Source of the DNA: Sympetrum striolatum
Taxonomy: Eukaryota > Arthropoda > Insecta > Odonata > Libellulidae
Reading direction: 5' to 3'
Assembly (NCBI GenBank): GCA_947579665.1
Contig: OX388350.1
Coordinates: 2,666,001-2,730,000, forward strand
DNA length: 64,000 nucleotides
The position numbers and the translations under genes were made by a program. Under the pieces are notes generated by a model. That model was given only the letters and a program-made list of their open reading frames with translations. It made no database searches and had not been told where the DNA came from. Positions 38,416 through 50,508 of this stretch are shown here, piece after piece (within the stretch, counting starts at the first letter, position 1; each line of letters begins with the position of its first letter).

Positions 38416-41039
38416 ACCTTAATAATATTTTATTTTTCCCAAAGTAGTGAAGAAATATCTGGAAAATTCTTATTGTGTCATAATTTGGCTTCGTAATTTC
38501 GATTTATTTCTGCAGCATCGATGTATGATCGTCACATATGTGTACGGGAAGGTACTCTAATATGGGACAGCCTTTCTGCAAATTGCAGAATTGTTGAAGG
38601 GCTAAATCAACTTTAAATTTATACTTAAACTAACTTCAAAGTGTTATAAAAAGTCCCTTTCAAGAAATTACCTCAAACCGGATCGATTCGATATTTTTTC
38701 ATTCGAAAAACCCTTACATTTTGCTCATTTGAAAAGTTGGAGGGGGTTGCATGGGACACCTTGTATAGGTTACGGCATCATCCAATCCTTCCCTTCTACC
38801 ATACAAATGCAATACTACATGTTTTAAACCATTATTATAAGTATGATTATTCTTAAAAAAATAATTTAAAATTTATAAACATTTAAATTGTTTGCCTATT
38901 GGAGAAATTTAAATGGGTCATGAAAACAATCCGTCATCACAAATGTTTCTTTATTTGCCACACTAGTAAACCTGTGAGAAGTGTGCGGTGGAAGGCTCAG
39001 CATGTGAATGTGGTTATCTTTTGCAAAAGTTATAACTAACAGATTAAGATTAATCGCCTGATTTGTGAATTCCAATTTTGTCCCAAATAATCCTCAATGC
39101 ACCTGTCCCATACAATCGGACTGTAATGCAACGCAACTTTCGCTCTCAAAGGCAACCTGCCAATCCGATTGGAAAGAATCGCTCATAAATTGCTAACAAT
39201 AACCTTTAGTTGCTACTAAAACAATTAAAACATTTTTCTACTTGATTGCAATGAAGGTGGGATGGTCTAATGTTATTTCCGTGCACGAAAATTTGGTGCA
39301 GAACCACTAAAGTAATAGTTACAAGAGAACGCGTTGCAACACAAATCCAATATGACTGGTCTTTGGCATCAATGTGCCCGTGCCAATGCCAAAGTAGGCG
39401 CTCTCCCTATCGTTGATTGGCCAAAACACAGCCTGTCCCATATAACATGCTGTCCCGTGCTACAGGACCTTCCCCAATTTATTAATAAAATGGATATAAT
39501 TGGGAGAACCTGTTCCCGTTAAAGAGTGAATAATATCTTGTTATCATGTCTATCGAGGCAATTTTCTGTGGAAATTTTCCTTTGTTTAATTGCCTATTTT
39601 ATTTACAGTTAGTTTTTCTAAAGCATTTAATTAGGTTATTCTGAATAACATCTCATAATATTCTGTAGTACCTTCAGAGTACAAAAAAAAAACAAAAAAT
39701 AATTGAACGGGTTTTAGAGAGTTATCAAAAAAGTGTCTCAGTTATCAATGAATTGTTTATCTTAACTCATTTTATCTTACGGTTATTGAACTTCGTGCGA
39801 CTTTTATTTGTCTAATATTGTTGTCCTAATCTTACCTAAAAGATGACCAATTGTTTTTGCATTTTTTATCTATATCGAAAACAAAAGACTTTTTTGTGAT
39901 GCAATTGAGATTTCCTTTCATAGAATACAGTGTGTTTCATGTCCAACCATTAGTATTTGCAAGGATCTGATAAATATAAATATTGAACTTTTATTCTCTT
40001 AAGGAATTTGAATACCTAATAATGATAAAATATATCTGCGATATCGAAATCCAAAGAAATGTCAAGTAATTGGTTTAAGAACATTTTGATTCCAACAAAT
40101 TGATGGTTGATAGAAAGGACTCGTGCTACAAATAAATCTTAAATTCACTCCAGATAAATCTCAAATTTTATGTGTCAAACGATATCTCGTTCTTATCAAA
40201 CAGATCGAGTACTTCTAAAAGATATTTACTGTGAAAAGTTTCAAAGATTAATTCTCGAAAATGATTACAGAAACAAGGATATCATTTCATAGATAAACCG
40301 ACATCATATCTTCTTCTCATGGGCAATAAAAATCAAAAATCTTCCTGGAATTGAAGGAAATATACTGAAATAGATTTAAAAATATTATTTCATAATTCGC
40401 TTTGATTTATTTTTGAGTATCGATAATTTCAATATTGGCCCCAATCTGTGATTACGGGATTTGATATGAGATGACTTTTTCTCTCCTGAAATCAATTCCA
40501 AAAGTTTGTGATTTCTTTCTTTTTGCAATTTTCGGAACTGTTTGGAGTACCACCTTTGTCGTGCGGATGGACTTTCGTATTCCTATGACCCGAAAGAGCT
40601 AAACTGGCTGTAACTTTGTTCCTGGTAGGGTCATCCATGCCAGAAAGATCAATACGTAGGATATGGACGAAAGGCAGTCCACGCAACATCTTTACCTTAG
40701 TGAGGTGGCTGCAAGGGCATCTGTACCCCAGTGGGTGGCCATCATGAGTGATGATGTTACGTTACAAACTCTTTTGAGGATGCAACCGCCTCGACTCCAA
40801 TGTGGTGTGTGTTGTTACTTTTTATAGTAATGGGGTGCACGGGATAGGAAGAGCCATCTCGGTCGTCATTCCACAAACGAAAGACAAGAAAAGATGACAA
40901 CGAGGGAGGGAACCTGGATCGTAAGGAAATTTGGTCGGAAATGGGAAATCTAAATTGTGAAGTTGGAAAAGAAGAGGTCGAGCGTTAGTATATTATCGCG
41001 ATGTGAAGCACTGTGGAAGATCGTTGGAGATATTTGTAG

Positions 41040-41310
41040 CAATGATATAAAAGGTATTTTCAGTGAGGATTAATAGGAAAACACACACCAAGGATGGATA
41101 GAAAGGAGAAGGTTTAAATTGAAGTAATTAAGCGTAGACAGAGAATGTGGTTGGGTTGAATATTGAGAGAAACTGTTTAGGAAAGTAATTGAATAAGGAA
41201 TACCGATGGAAAGACAAATGCGAAAGATAACTAAAAGGGTAAATTACCAAGAGACAAAAGGAATCGCATTGAAGAAGAATCAAGCAATAGGAATGTTACT
41301 TATGCAATGT
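41040..41310 (+). mobile_element. Possible non-LTR retroelement C-terminal relic
   Basis: A frame reads RRQRMWLG-stop-ILRETV and continues with several stops to RNVTYAM. The pattern R-RxWLGHxLR followed by a basic GKxxRxRxR stretch is common at the end of insect endonuclease-reverse transcriptases, but decay is heavy. Confidence 0.3.
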
Positions 41311-43184
41311 AATGATTTTCTTAGTTTCTGTCCAGTATTGATTGCTCGAAGGCGCTGGTTGGTTGGATGATGAGGTGAATGCAGAAACAATTGAGTGTTA
41401 GTGAGTGAGTGTTCTGAATTAATCGACGATACTTACCAAATGAAAAAATGCCAATTTTATTATTCTTAAGGCAAACAGATCAATTTTAATTAACGACCAA
41501 TCGCTTCTATATAATGTTTCCTCAAATTTTAAATGATACATAATTAAGTGATTTCGGTATTTTATTACGTGTTGTTGACGCGTGGAAGTTAGAATAATAT
41601 CTGAGAAATCTCAATACTTAGTAAAATTTCTCTCGTGATAACTATTTATCAATGTCGCCAGGAAGTGAGCAATTATTAAGCGATGAGAAAAAATCACGCA
41701 ACAAAATGATTTCGAAAACGAATAAACTGGAATTTCGAGGATGCGGAGAAAATACGAATGATAAGGATTCCATGTCGATTTGTATGGAAAGCATCTCCGG
41801 AGTCGTACTTTTCAGTCCAAGATACGTTATCATCTGTGACGTCCAAATGCCCTGTTAACTGAACCGCCGACCATTGATTGCATTTTCGCTCCAAATGTGA
41901 CGAAACCTCATTCACGACCATTGCCCAACTCCGTAACTATAAATACTTCTTGTGCGTAAAGATGTCTCGTAAGACAACCGACATATTGATTTAGAAACAT
42001 CTCAACTTACAACTATGTAAGTTGTTTACTACTCTGCTTCAACTGATACTTATTTCAATTCGCCTTCGAAACTTTAGCGAATCCTCGAATTTGAGTGTCT
42101 CTGACCCTCGCTGACCTGTGGCCCTGAGGCAAAGACGTCTTTCGCTTATCAAACCTCAAGATGTTGTCGAGTGAGGAGTTGACCGCTTTTTTCTCAGGGC
42201 CTCGGATTGACATTTACTTCGGATTATCTTTTTTAACGGCTCTTGAGAATTTGGCGTTCCCGTTTTTTTCCATTTTCTAAGATCTTTCTTTAAACCCAAG
42301 ATATAAATTTGCTCTAAAAGAGAGTGCGCCATTTCGACATCTTAAGTGTGCAAGTATCCAAATGTAAAATTAAGTGAAAGTAATGAAAAAGTACGAAAGA
42401 TAAAGGTTTGTTTTATTGCCTGGGGAATATTTTGTTTGGCTCGAAATTGAAAATTTTTGAAAAATTGAAGAGTCTCATGTTTTCTCAGCATTGACTCCCT
42501 GTGAAATGTAATTGTGAAAGAATCAACGCAAATGTATTCTTGTACTCAGAACTTGTTTTAGAGGGTTTTCGAGAATTAAAATCTATTGAATTTGAGAAAT
42601 GTTACTATTATACCGAATGATTTTCATATTAGTCTCTAAAGGATTCATTAATTTTAGAGGAAGAAGTCACAAGAAGTACAAATACGATAAAATACGAAAA
42701 AAATTAGATAAAAATCCTATCTAAGAAAATATAACACAGAAACGTTCGATTTATATTTGCATTCACTGTTTTCTTGGAGTATTTTATTGTATTGCTAAAT
42801 ATATTGATTGTGCGTATTCTGTCAATATCACAGTAAATTACAATACATATTACAAATTAACTCCGAAAAACCCAGTAAAACAGTTACAAATTTTATTATA
42901 AATTCATTATTTAGTTGTAAAGTGAATATAATATATGTATGAAATCATTCTGTCGGAATTGTATATTTATCAAGTATTTATTTTATGTTAATTATATTTA
43001 ACACTAGTATATATGTATGTAGGTATAAAAAACTGCAACCAGGATAACAACCTATCTGTAGTTTATGTAATAATAATAATTAAAAGTTTTAATTTGAGAC
43101 GAAATAGAAATTTTGACGATAGCGATGGAACGTTCAGAAACGGTACTCTTCAAAACACGGGATGGGTAAGACTATGCAAGTCTA

Positions 43185-43275
43185 AGGCCGGTCTTCCACT
43201 GGAAGCGACTACGAGCGACCGGCGACGTCAGTTTGGGGCGATGGGGGTCTTCCACTGCAATCGACTACCCTCGGT
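43185..43275. repeat. GC-rich internal direct repeat before exon B
   Basis: GTCTTCCACTGGAAGCGACT (43191-43210) recurs as GTCTTCCACTGCAATCGACT (43248-43267). Both are followed by GAGCGACC- or CTCGGTCGG-like sequence. Subterminal repeats of a small DNA transposon are possible. A frame through it (43013-43369) shows no known domain. Confidence 0.5.
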
Positions 43276-43957
43276 CGGCTGTAACGGTATTCTAGCTCAA
43301 GTGCTTGATTTCGGGACGATTTCCGCAACGATAAATATTAATTCGTATAAAAAAATCGCTGAGTTGTAGACATCGTTGATGATACCATTTGAAAACTTTT
43401 TGCGAGAGCTTTGTAACAAGACCAATTTTACACTTTTACGTCCACCCATTACTGAAAACAAATTGTGTTATAATATCGATAACAACTTTTTATCTAACAA
43501 TAAGAAGGCACTGAAAATTTTTATTTTAGTTTATAATATGTTTCTTAATGCCATCTAAAGGTTTTATTTTGATTGAAGTAATACTTGATGAGAAACAAAA
43601 GCTCAAAGTGAGCAATCCGAGAAAGAGCGCGAAAAAACAGACACATTTTTCGTTCGTACTTCAATTAGTACCAAAAGTAATGGTAATACAATTTTTAGAC
43701 CATGTAGAACAATGCAAAATAAAACACGCAAAATTTTGGTGTAATTAGTTTTCCTGTGGGATCTCTACTTCAGTTTTTATTCAACTCCAAACTCGGGTAT
43801 CCATATTAGAAAATCCGACTATTGTATAGTAAACTAGCAGAACAGAACTATGCGGTGAACAGAACAATTGTCCAGCTAATGTATTGATGGCCCAACAGTA
43901 AGTAGTTTACCATTATATTTGAATTGCAAAATCATCAGCTTTTCCATTGCTTTACAG

Positions 43958-44101
43958 ATGTTCGGGCACATCAGTCAGGCTCACCTGAACCCTGCAGTGA
44001 CCTTAACGGCCGTGGTACTCGGGATGCTCAGTTGGCCCAAAGCCATTCTGTATGCCATCACGCAGTGCCTCGGCGCAGTCTTCGGATTTGGGGTACTCAA
44101 G
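43958..44101 (+). CDS. Aquaporin exon B: first NPA loop and helix 3
   Basis: 48 codons continuing exon A in phase 0 (AIIQ joined to MFGHISQAHLNPAVTL). It encodes the end of helix 2, loop B with a canonical NPA motif (codons at 43988-43996) and helix 3 (WPKAILYAITQCLGAVFGFG). GHIS-AHLNPAVTL is the most conserved stretch of the family and aligns to AQP1 without gaps. The acceptor is a pyrimidine-rich tract ending TTTACAG at 43957. The donor after the Lys codon is GTATGC at 44102. The intron before it is 13,746 bases and the one after it 3,858 bases. The translation runs on after the donor as VCSYVES and diverges from the family, which supports the splice point. Confidence 0.95.
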
Positions 44102-47100
44102 GTATGCTCTTATGTTGAATCCGACTTATTTAGCCTTGATCCAAAACTCAATCTCCAATTGCAATGATAACAATCTTCTAGCCTTTGAGAAATATATTCT
44201 TCAAGAATTTTAAAAGAAATATTGCGTCCTTAATTACACACATGGAATTCAAAATAGTCTTCAGAACGTATTTCTTCGCTTGCATTTTTGGATATTCTAC
44301 AATCAATTAATATCAGGCAGAATGCGGAAATTAAATCGGAACTCCAATTAGTGCAAATCGATCGGCGTACAGCTGCGCAAGATGCCGTTCGTTTGGTTAT
44401 TAATTCAACCGGAATCGCGTGTTGTTTTGGGTCGTTAATTCTGTCTTCCGGTGGATATCGAAACCGCCGATAAATGGAAAGCAATAACGGGCGAAACCAC
44501 GTCCTAATTTCATACTTAAGCCCACGAAGATAATAGGAAACATGCTCACTCACTGTGATGAGGCAATAGCTAAAGATCGATAATTCTTCGGGACGAAATG
44601 ACACAAACAACAAGTAGAGAGTGAATTCGAGGAGAAATAGTTTAGATGGCTAAAATTCAAATATGAATCAAAATGCAAATCATGGGAATATAATCAAGGC
44701 CATTTCTACCATCAAATGATCTTTGGCGATAAGATAATGGATTAGGGTCGCTGCATTTTGGTCAACGGTCAAGCGAATATATATAATAAGATATTCTGTC
44801 CACAATATAAGTAGATTGAGCGGTCGAATGCTTTACCAAAGTCTATATGCTAATGTTCCATGAGATTATATTTTACTAATTAAGTATCTTAGTCTTTACC
44901 GATGATCGCCATTATAATGTAAACTCGCCTAAATTTAATTTGTCCATTTGCTTTACATACCACTCATCTGGTACTTAATCTAGTTATTTTCGTGTATTCT
45001 TTAAGAATAGATTCGAAGGTTTATCATTCGTACAAATTGCTTAACTTTAAAAAGCATAAACAGACTCAGATATGGAAATGCAAATTAAATACATAAATAT
45101 TAATATTTTCAGAAATACGTGTATACGTTTAGTAATTAAGATACCAAAGAATATATAGTATGCATCAATACAAGATGTGTAATGTTTTGTATGTACTGTT
45201 TCATACCCTTGACATGATCTCATCCTATCCTTCGAGGCCTGTCACTGAGCTCTTTTCCTCATGGACTTCAAGACCATGAAAACATCGATTGACCTCCGGC
45301 TGAAGACATTTTATGAATTTTTTTATTATACTATATTATAGCTTTTAGAATATTAGATTATTTTGTTTATTATAGCTTTTAACTTTTATTATAACTTCAT
45401 CAATTTAGTCCACTATACCTTTTGTTAAATTTAATTTGTAAAAGAATTGTTCATATCTAACCTTTGTCACTTTTCATATATCTATGTTTGTTTATTATTT
45501 TATTTATTTTTATTACTGTGTTTTCGCGGTTTTCTTCCACCCCCCTTCTTTGTGGGTGATTTCCCGCAACGTGGTGGGTTTTTTCTTTGTCAACCTTCAG
45601 CTGCAAAGATTTTTTCCCACATTCTACTCTTTCTTTTTGTATTTTTTTAAATAAGTTAACTATAAATGTAATCAACATACGAGGTTAGGTGGAAGAGAGG
45701 CCCACCTGGGCCTAACCTCGCCAATATAAGGTCCAACTAACTGACTTTTCCCAGTTTCGCATGTATTTCTTTCCATTTATAGCGTTTGTCGTACCATTTC
45801 GGAATATTCCCATTCTGTTTACATGATTAAATAACATCCTCAGTTGATATCTCGCGCGAGTGCTCGAAGTTCGCTTGCTGTCTATCACAATAGATCGAGG
45901 AAATGATAATGTTTGCTTTGAAATCACGGAGAGCTTATCTCGAACAAATCTGATCCAATTCAAAACAATTGTCTCTCAAATCCACTTTTTTATGCCTTCG
46001 AGAAATATTATAAGTGCGGCCGCTCTGATAGCGGAGGTGTTTAACCAACGTCAATAAAGAAGAGTCAATTTTAATTCGCGATTTCCCCTCTCGAAATGTA
46101 AACATTAAACACGGCATTCCTATTAAGTCTAATATATGATAATCAATATACGTTACATGAGAGTCGGACGACTAAAATAAATATAAATAAAGGAAGTCCT
46201 GTTTATCATAGAAAGGCACTCTTCTCCGCAAAGAAGATGCTTGTCAACTTTTACTTTTAATCAGTAATATGTTGCTTAGTTATCGAATTAGGAGTCATTG
46301 TTCTTATAAAAATGCCTCTCATTCATGAAATGAGGACATATTTTAATCTGCGAAGTTTGAAATGTTTTTTTTGTTTTGTTCACATAATGAAAGAGTACAA
46401 TGTCCTGAGTACGAAATCCGAAGCAAAGATTAACTCATTTAATTCGTTGAGAGCTTCATTTCCCTAACATTTCGGCGATAAAGATGAACTCAATTGATGG
46501 ACAGGCGTCTAAAAGTAACAAATATTGACGTATCTTTGCCACATTTTATCATAATAATTTGCGTTATCTCCTTCCCAAAAATATCAGACGTCAAAGTTTA
46601 AAACTGTAATTATTCTCTTTAAAATGATCCCAATTTCGTCCACTTTCACTCGTAATATCTCCTTTATGTCGTAAATCATTAATGTTTAATTCGAATTTTT
46701 CTTTATTTCGGTGATTATAACCCATAGGTTTTTCATTGAAATTCTATTCTTTATTTGAATTTGAATTTTATTGAATTTCTATTCTCTTTTTATTTCTCCC
46801 TCAAACATTGGAACATAAGACAAATATTTTATTGAAATTTTGAACTTATAAGTCGACTAAACATATATAACTCTTCAAATCACATGGACATAACAGTAAC
46901 AGTGTGCGTGCTTAATTCAAAGTACTGAAGTATTATTTACGGAAATGTACTAACGACAAACGAAAAACACGATGCAATCGTTCAATAAAATGCGTTCAAT
47001 AATTCAAGAAAAATTTAAGATTTGCATACATTCTGGTTATCAAAAATAAGGAAAATGAACGCTCATAAAAATACCAAAATTGCATTTGTTTGCATGAACG

Positions 47101-47959
47101 ATTTCGATCCGACTATCGAGGAAATTTAAAAGAACAGGCGACGAAAAGAACAAACGTGACATAATCTGCCATCTAGCGATCGTGGATGGAACCCGATTTA
47201 TGGCGCGCAGTATATTTTAATGCTAAATGAGGCGCCCTGGTGCTACTTGTTAGTCGTAATGCAATTGCGTTAAATAACTTTCCCTCCATTGTCTGATCTC
47301 AATGAGATCTACGGAACGTCTGAAGAAGAGAATATCTGTTTCATGTCCTTCTAATAGCTGTTTATGATAGAATGAATGAAATAACGAACGAATATTTGGT
47401 CACGTTGGCTATCATTATCTACGTGTTTTTTTTTGTACTGAACATATTATTGCAGCTAACACTAGAAGTACCAAATTTCTTTGTAAATTTCGTCGATAAA
47501 ATGGATACGACATCATACAAACAAAGCGTCCCTGCCTCCTTTTCTTTAAGTGGAGTATTATTAATTTATTTATCGGCACAAGGCATCGTAAAATACATCT
47601 TTCGTTGAATTAAGTCTCCTTCGACTCAATCACTATGCTAATGCTAGTGCTACTGAGGTGCGAGTGATGCTAAATTATGGCAATTCATATTCGACTCTCC
47701 TTTATGAGAAGCCTTTTTAACCCTTTTTAAAAGGTATAGTTTCAATGAAGACGTACAATTTATTCTTGAGATCACGTACACGTGGAATAATTTCAACAAG
47801 CAATTTAATCGTCATTATTACTTATCTTTTACGGGTAGATACAGTGCTATAATCTTTGTAATAATAATCTCTTAATGTAATATGGAATGACTATGAGGAA
47901 TGGAAGCATTAAAATCTCCACCAATCGAGGATTCTAATGCACTCTCGTCTCATTTCCAG
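44102..47959 (+). other. Aquaporin intron between exons B and C (3.9 kb)
   Basis: Begins GTATGC and ends TTTCCAG. A 127-codon minus frame at 44230-44613 has no recognisable domain. A dispersed repeat lies at 45500-45725. Confidence 0.85.
45500..45725 (+). repeat. Dispersed repeat, copy B, with 10-bp inverted end
   Basis: Related to 38170-38415. It ends with CGAGGTTAGG (45680-45689) and its exact complement CCTAACCTCG (45711-45720), separated by 21 bases that are also partly self-complementary. This hairpin is typical of retroelement 3' ends. Confidence 0.6.
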
Positions 47960-48196
47960 CTGATCATCCCGTGTGGTTTGATAACGTCTTCTCCTCTGAT
48001 CGACCCCGAGATCGGCTTCTGCACCACAGTGCCCAGTCTGGCACTCACCTCTTTCCAGGCGATCTTGGCTGAGGGCATAGCCACGGCTGTGCTCATTTTC
48101 GTCGTGTGCAGTGTTTGGGACAAGAGGAATGCAAACAACACGGACTCGGCGCCCATCAAATTCGGACTCACCATAGCAGCCCTCGCCATGGGCCTG
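47960..48196 (+). CDS. Aquaporin exon C: loop C, helix 4, loop D, helix 5
   Basis: 79 codons in phase 0 after exon B. They encode the end of helix 3 and loop C (IPCGLITSSPLIDPEIGFCTT), helix 4 (ILAEGIATAVLIFVVCSVWD), a short hydrophilic loop D (KRNANNTDSAP) and most of helix 5 (IKFGLTIAALAMGL). Counted from the conserved AP before helix 5, residue 13 is Ala (codon 48185-48187). In water-selective AQP1 the same position is the selectivity-filter His. The run from AP through the second NPA loop is the same length as in AQP1, so the substitution is not an alignment artefact. Loss of this His to Ser or Ala is the known mark of insect entomoglyceroporins, which transport glycerol and urea. The acceptor is TTTCCAG at 47959. 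The donor is GTCAGT at 48197, slightly off consensus, but the join to exon D is exact. Confidence 0.95.
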
Positions 48197-50427
48197 GTCA
48201 GTTCTTCAGGATACTCATTGCAACACAACCTTTTTGCTTTTTTACCATTCATGTTAAACAAAAATCTACTTCATAACGATCTTTTGAGACCACGAATCAC
48301 TTATGTGTGGTTTTTCTAATTCTTTTCGATCTTTTTCAGCAATTCCTTTCTTTTGTTATCCTATTTCACACTCCATTCTCTTTTAGGTCGTACTTCTTCG
48401 ATAGATACGATTTAAGTGTCTTGCTCCGGAACATTAATCTATTCCTAAGAATTGCTGTTAAAAGCATTAGGTACAAATGTCGCTAATGTACAAAAGGTCG
48501 CTTTTTCCTCACGTGTCAGAGTATTGGCATCTTTTTATTAACTTGTTATTCAGGGTACGACTTCACATAGTGATTTATATTTTAGTAAAAGAGGTTTTCC
48601 AGCTTTACAGATTCACAGCATCATACTGAAAATGTTCCCCAAACATTTTACTCTATCATTATAACAGCCATACCTCGGCCTTCAACTTGTTAAACGTTTT
48701 TTTTTTGTTTTTAAGTTTTGCCTTTTTTTTAGTTTCACCTTGACGACCAATTTAATGGACGAAGTCCCCTCTTAAGAGACCAAATTGAGGAAATGAGATT
48801 TTTTGCAATAACTTTATATTTGACACCGAAATATCTTTTCGATAAAACATTCATGTGATGTTTTAATCAACAATGAGGAACTTAGCATGTACGATATTTG
48901 CAGTCTTTTATAACTTATGAGAAGAATAACTTATATATACTAATTTTGAAGCATTCTATATGAAAACTGCGATAAACGTTTATAAAATACGAAAAATTAA
49001 GGGCAGTATTAGATTGTAGTAAATTTATATTATTTATATAACAAACGAGCTGAATTAAGGGCAGTATTAGATTGTAGTAAATTTATATTATTTATATTAC
49101 CAAACGAGCTGAAGCTAGGGAAGAAATGAAACTATTATCTGAACAAAACTTTGCTCTGGCGCTAACACATAAGGACTAATACTCTAAATATTAGCTTTAA
49201 GCCTTTCATTTCGTTCGTAAATTCAAAGGATTTATGTAGAACGCTCGTCAGTGTGTTGCATATATTAAAACTTTTATAATAGTTAATTAAAACCGCGCCA
49301 ATAATTCTTAGATTCATTTTCTATATGTATAAGGCATAAATATTTAATTATTCTCACTAAGGAACGCAGTAACTCTGTTTCAAAAATTGGAACGGCATCC
49401 ACGATAGGAATGTTGTATTGTATTTTTTTTTGCGAAGAATAAACTGATATTCCGTACCTCATTCGTTCCCTCGTCGAAGTCGAGCGACCGCCCTCTCCTG
49501 CCCTCTGGCGGGGAACAGCTCAACTACTCCGTCTCGTCCATCGCAATGGAGATTAGAAAAAAGAGCGTTTAGACGGAAGTGCTTCCGGTGAACGACTCAC
49601 TTACCCGAGATGCACTTACAATTAAATCCATGTGACCGATTTCAACGCTCCGTAAACAGCGAGCTACCTGGTCATTATCCTGAATGCACACTTTTTATGC
49701 CTATAAATCCCGTGCTTCACTGCTTCGCGGTGTCATTCACATCTCTCGCAACGCCTTTTAAATCGAATTCGAATCATCGTTCACACGTGGTTAAACGAAG
49801 GGCAACCAAAAGTTCTGAAAATCAAATTTGAAGCGCGTTTACAATCCATAATAAAATTGAGCGATATTGTTGCTCAGGATTATTGCAAGTATAGGTATAT
49901 TATAATAATTAATACCTCACAATAATGAATATATTATAATAATTAAAATTAATTTTCCATCACACCCAACTAATCTTCACAAAAACTGTCAACCCTTTTA
50001 GTTTTTAAAATATTTTTTAGCTAGAATTAGTTTTTTTGAAATATCTTTGTAAGTAATTGCTTGCTTTCTCAGTAATTACTCTACTGGTTCTTTGACTATG
50101 TCCATGTTTGCTTATTATCCTCTTTATGTAGCATTCCAAAGTTTAAATAAGTAGAAGTAATAACATGAGCAATTTCATATTCCCTTTTTCTTATTAACAT
50201 TCAATTTCTGTGCCACTTGTTGATGCAGAATTGTTGCAAAATCTGTTATTGTCTTATAATTTTGTTCATAGGATATATTTAGAATTAATATAATACAGAA
50301 CGGTACCTTTGGTTTCTGTACCTTTTCTGTTTTTCTGTGATTATTTATCATAATGACAATATCGAATTAAACAAGAAATACAACGATGAGTCTGAATGTC
50401 TAAACGAAGCCTTCTTTTGTTTTTCAG
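48197..50427 (+). other. Aquaporin intron between exons C and D (2.2 kb)
   Basis: Begins GTCAGT and ends TTTTTCAG. Contains the 58-bp tandem duplication and, at 49450-49620, a GC-richer patch with no recognisable content. Confidence 0.85.
48995..49111. repeat. 58-bp tandem duplication
   Basis: The unit starting AATTAAGGGCAGTATTAG and ending CAAACGAGCTG is present twice head to tail with one base inserted in the second copy. The near identity points to a recent duplication inside the intron. Confidence 0.95.
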
Positions 50428-50508
50428 GGTCCTTTTACTGGGGCCAGCATGAATCCGGCGCGTTCTTTGGGCCCCGCAATGTGGAATCACGTGTGGACCA
50501 GACATTGG
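50428..50508 (+). CDS. Aquaporin exon D: second NPA loop; gene continues 3'
   Basis: 27 codons in phase 0 after exon C: GPFTGASMNPARSLGPAMW followed by NHVWTRHW. This is loop E with the second NPA motif (50452-50460), the invariant filter Arg (50461-50463) and Ala (50443-50445) where AQP1 has its mercury-sensitive Cys. Together with exons A and C the predicted aromatic/Arg filter is Phe-Ala-Ala-Arg. The acceptor is TTTTTCAG at 50427 and the donor GTGAGA at 50509, both strong. Helix 6 (usually starting with a WVGP-like motif) should follow at once in a further exon. I searched 50509-64000 by eye for it and found none, so the gene is incomplete in this window. Reading through the donor gives unrelated low-complexity residues. 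Confidence 0.95.

Larger units (their letters stand above)
30212..43957 (+). other. Aquaporin intron between exons A and B (13.7 kb)
   Basis: It begins GTGAGG and ends TTTACAG. It contains scattered repeats listed separately and chance frames. The longest, 34255-34638 on the minus strand (127 codons), overlaps a plus frame and shows no known domain. GC-richer patches at 34390-34600 and 35150-35540 are unexplained. Confidence 0.85.

Noticed and set aside
43376..43748. Possible Harbinger-type transposase traces
   Set aside because: Only a vague resemblance of a few residues. The conserved DDE spacing cannot be found.
44230..44613. 127-codon minus-strand frame in the B-C intron
   Set aside because: No known motif; consistent with chance.
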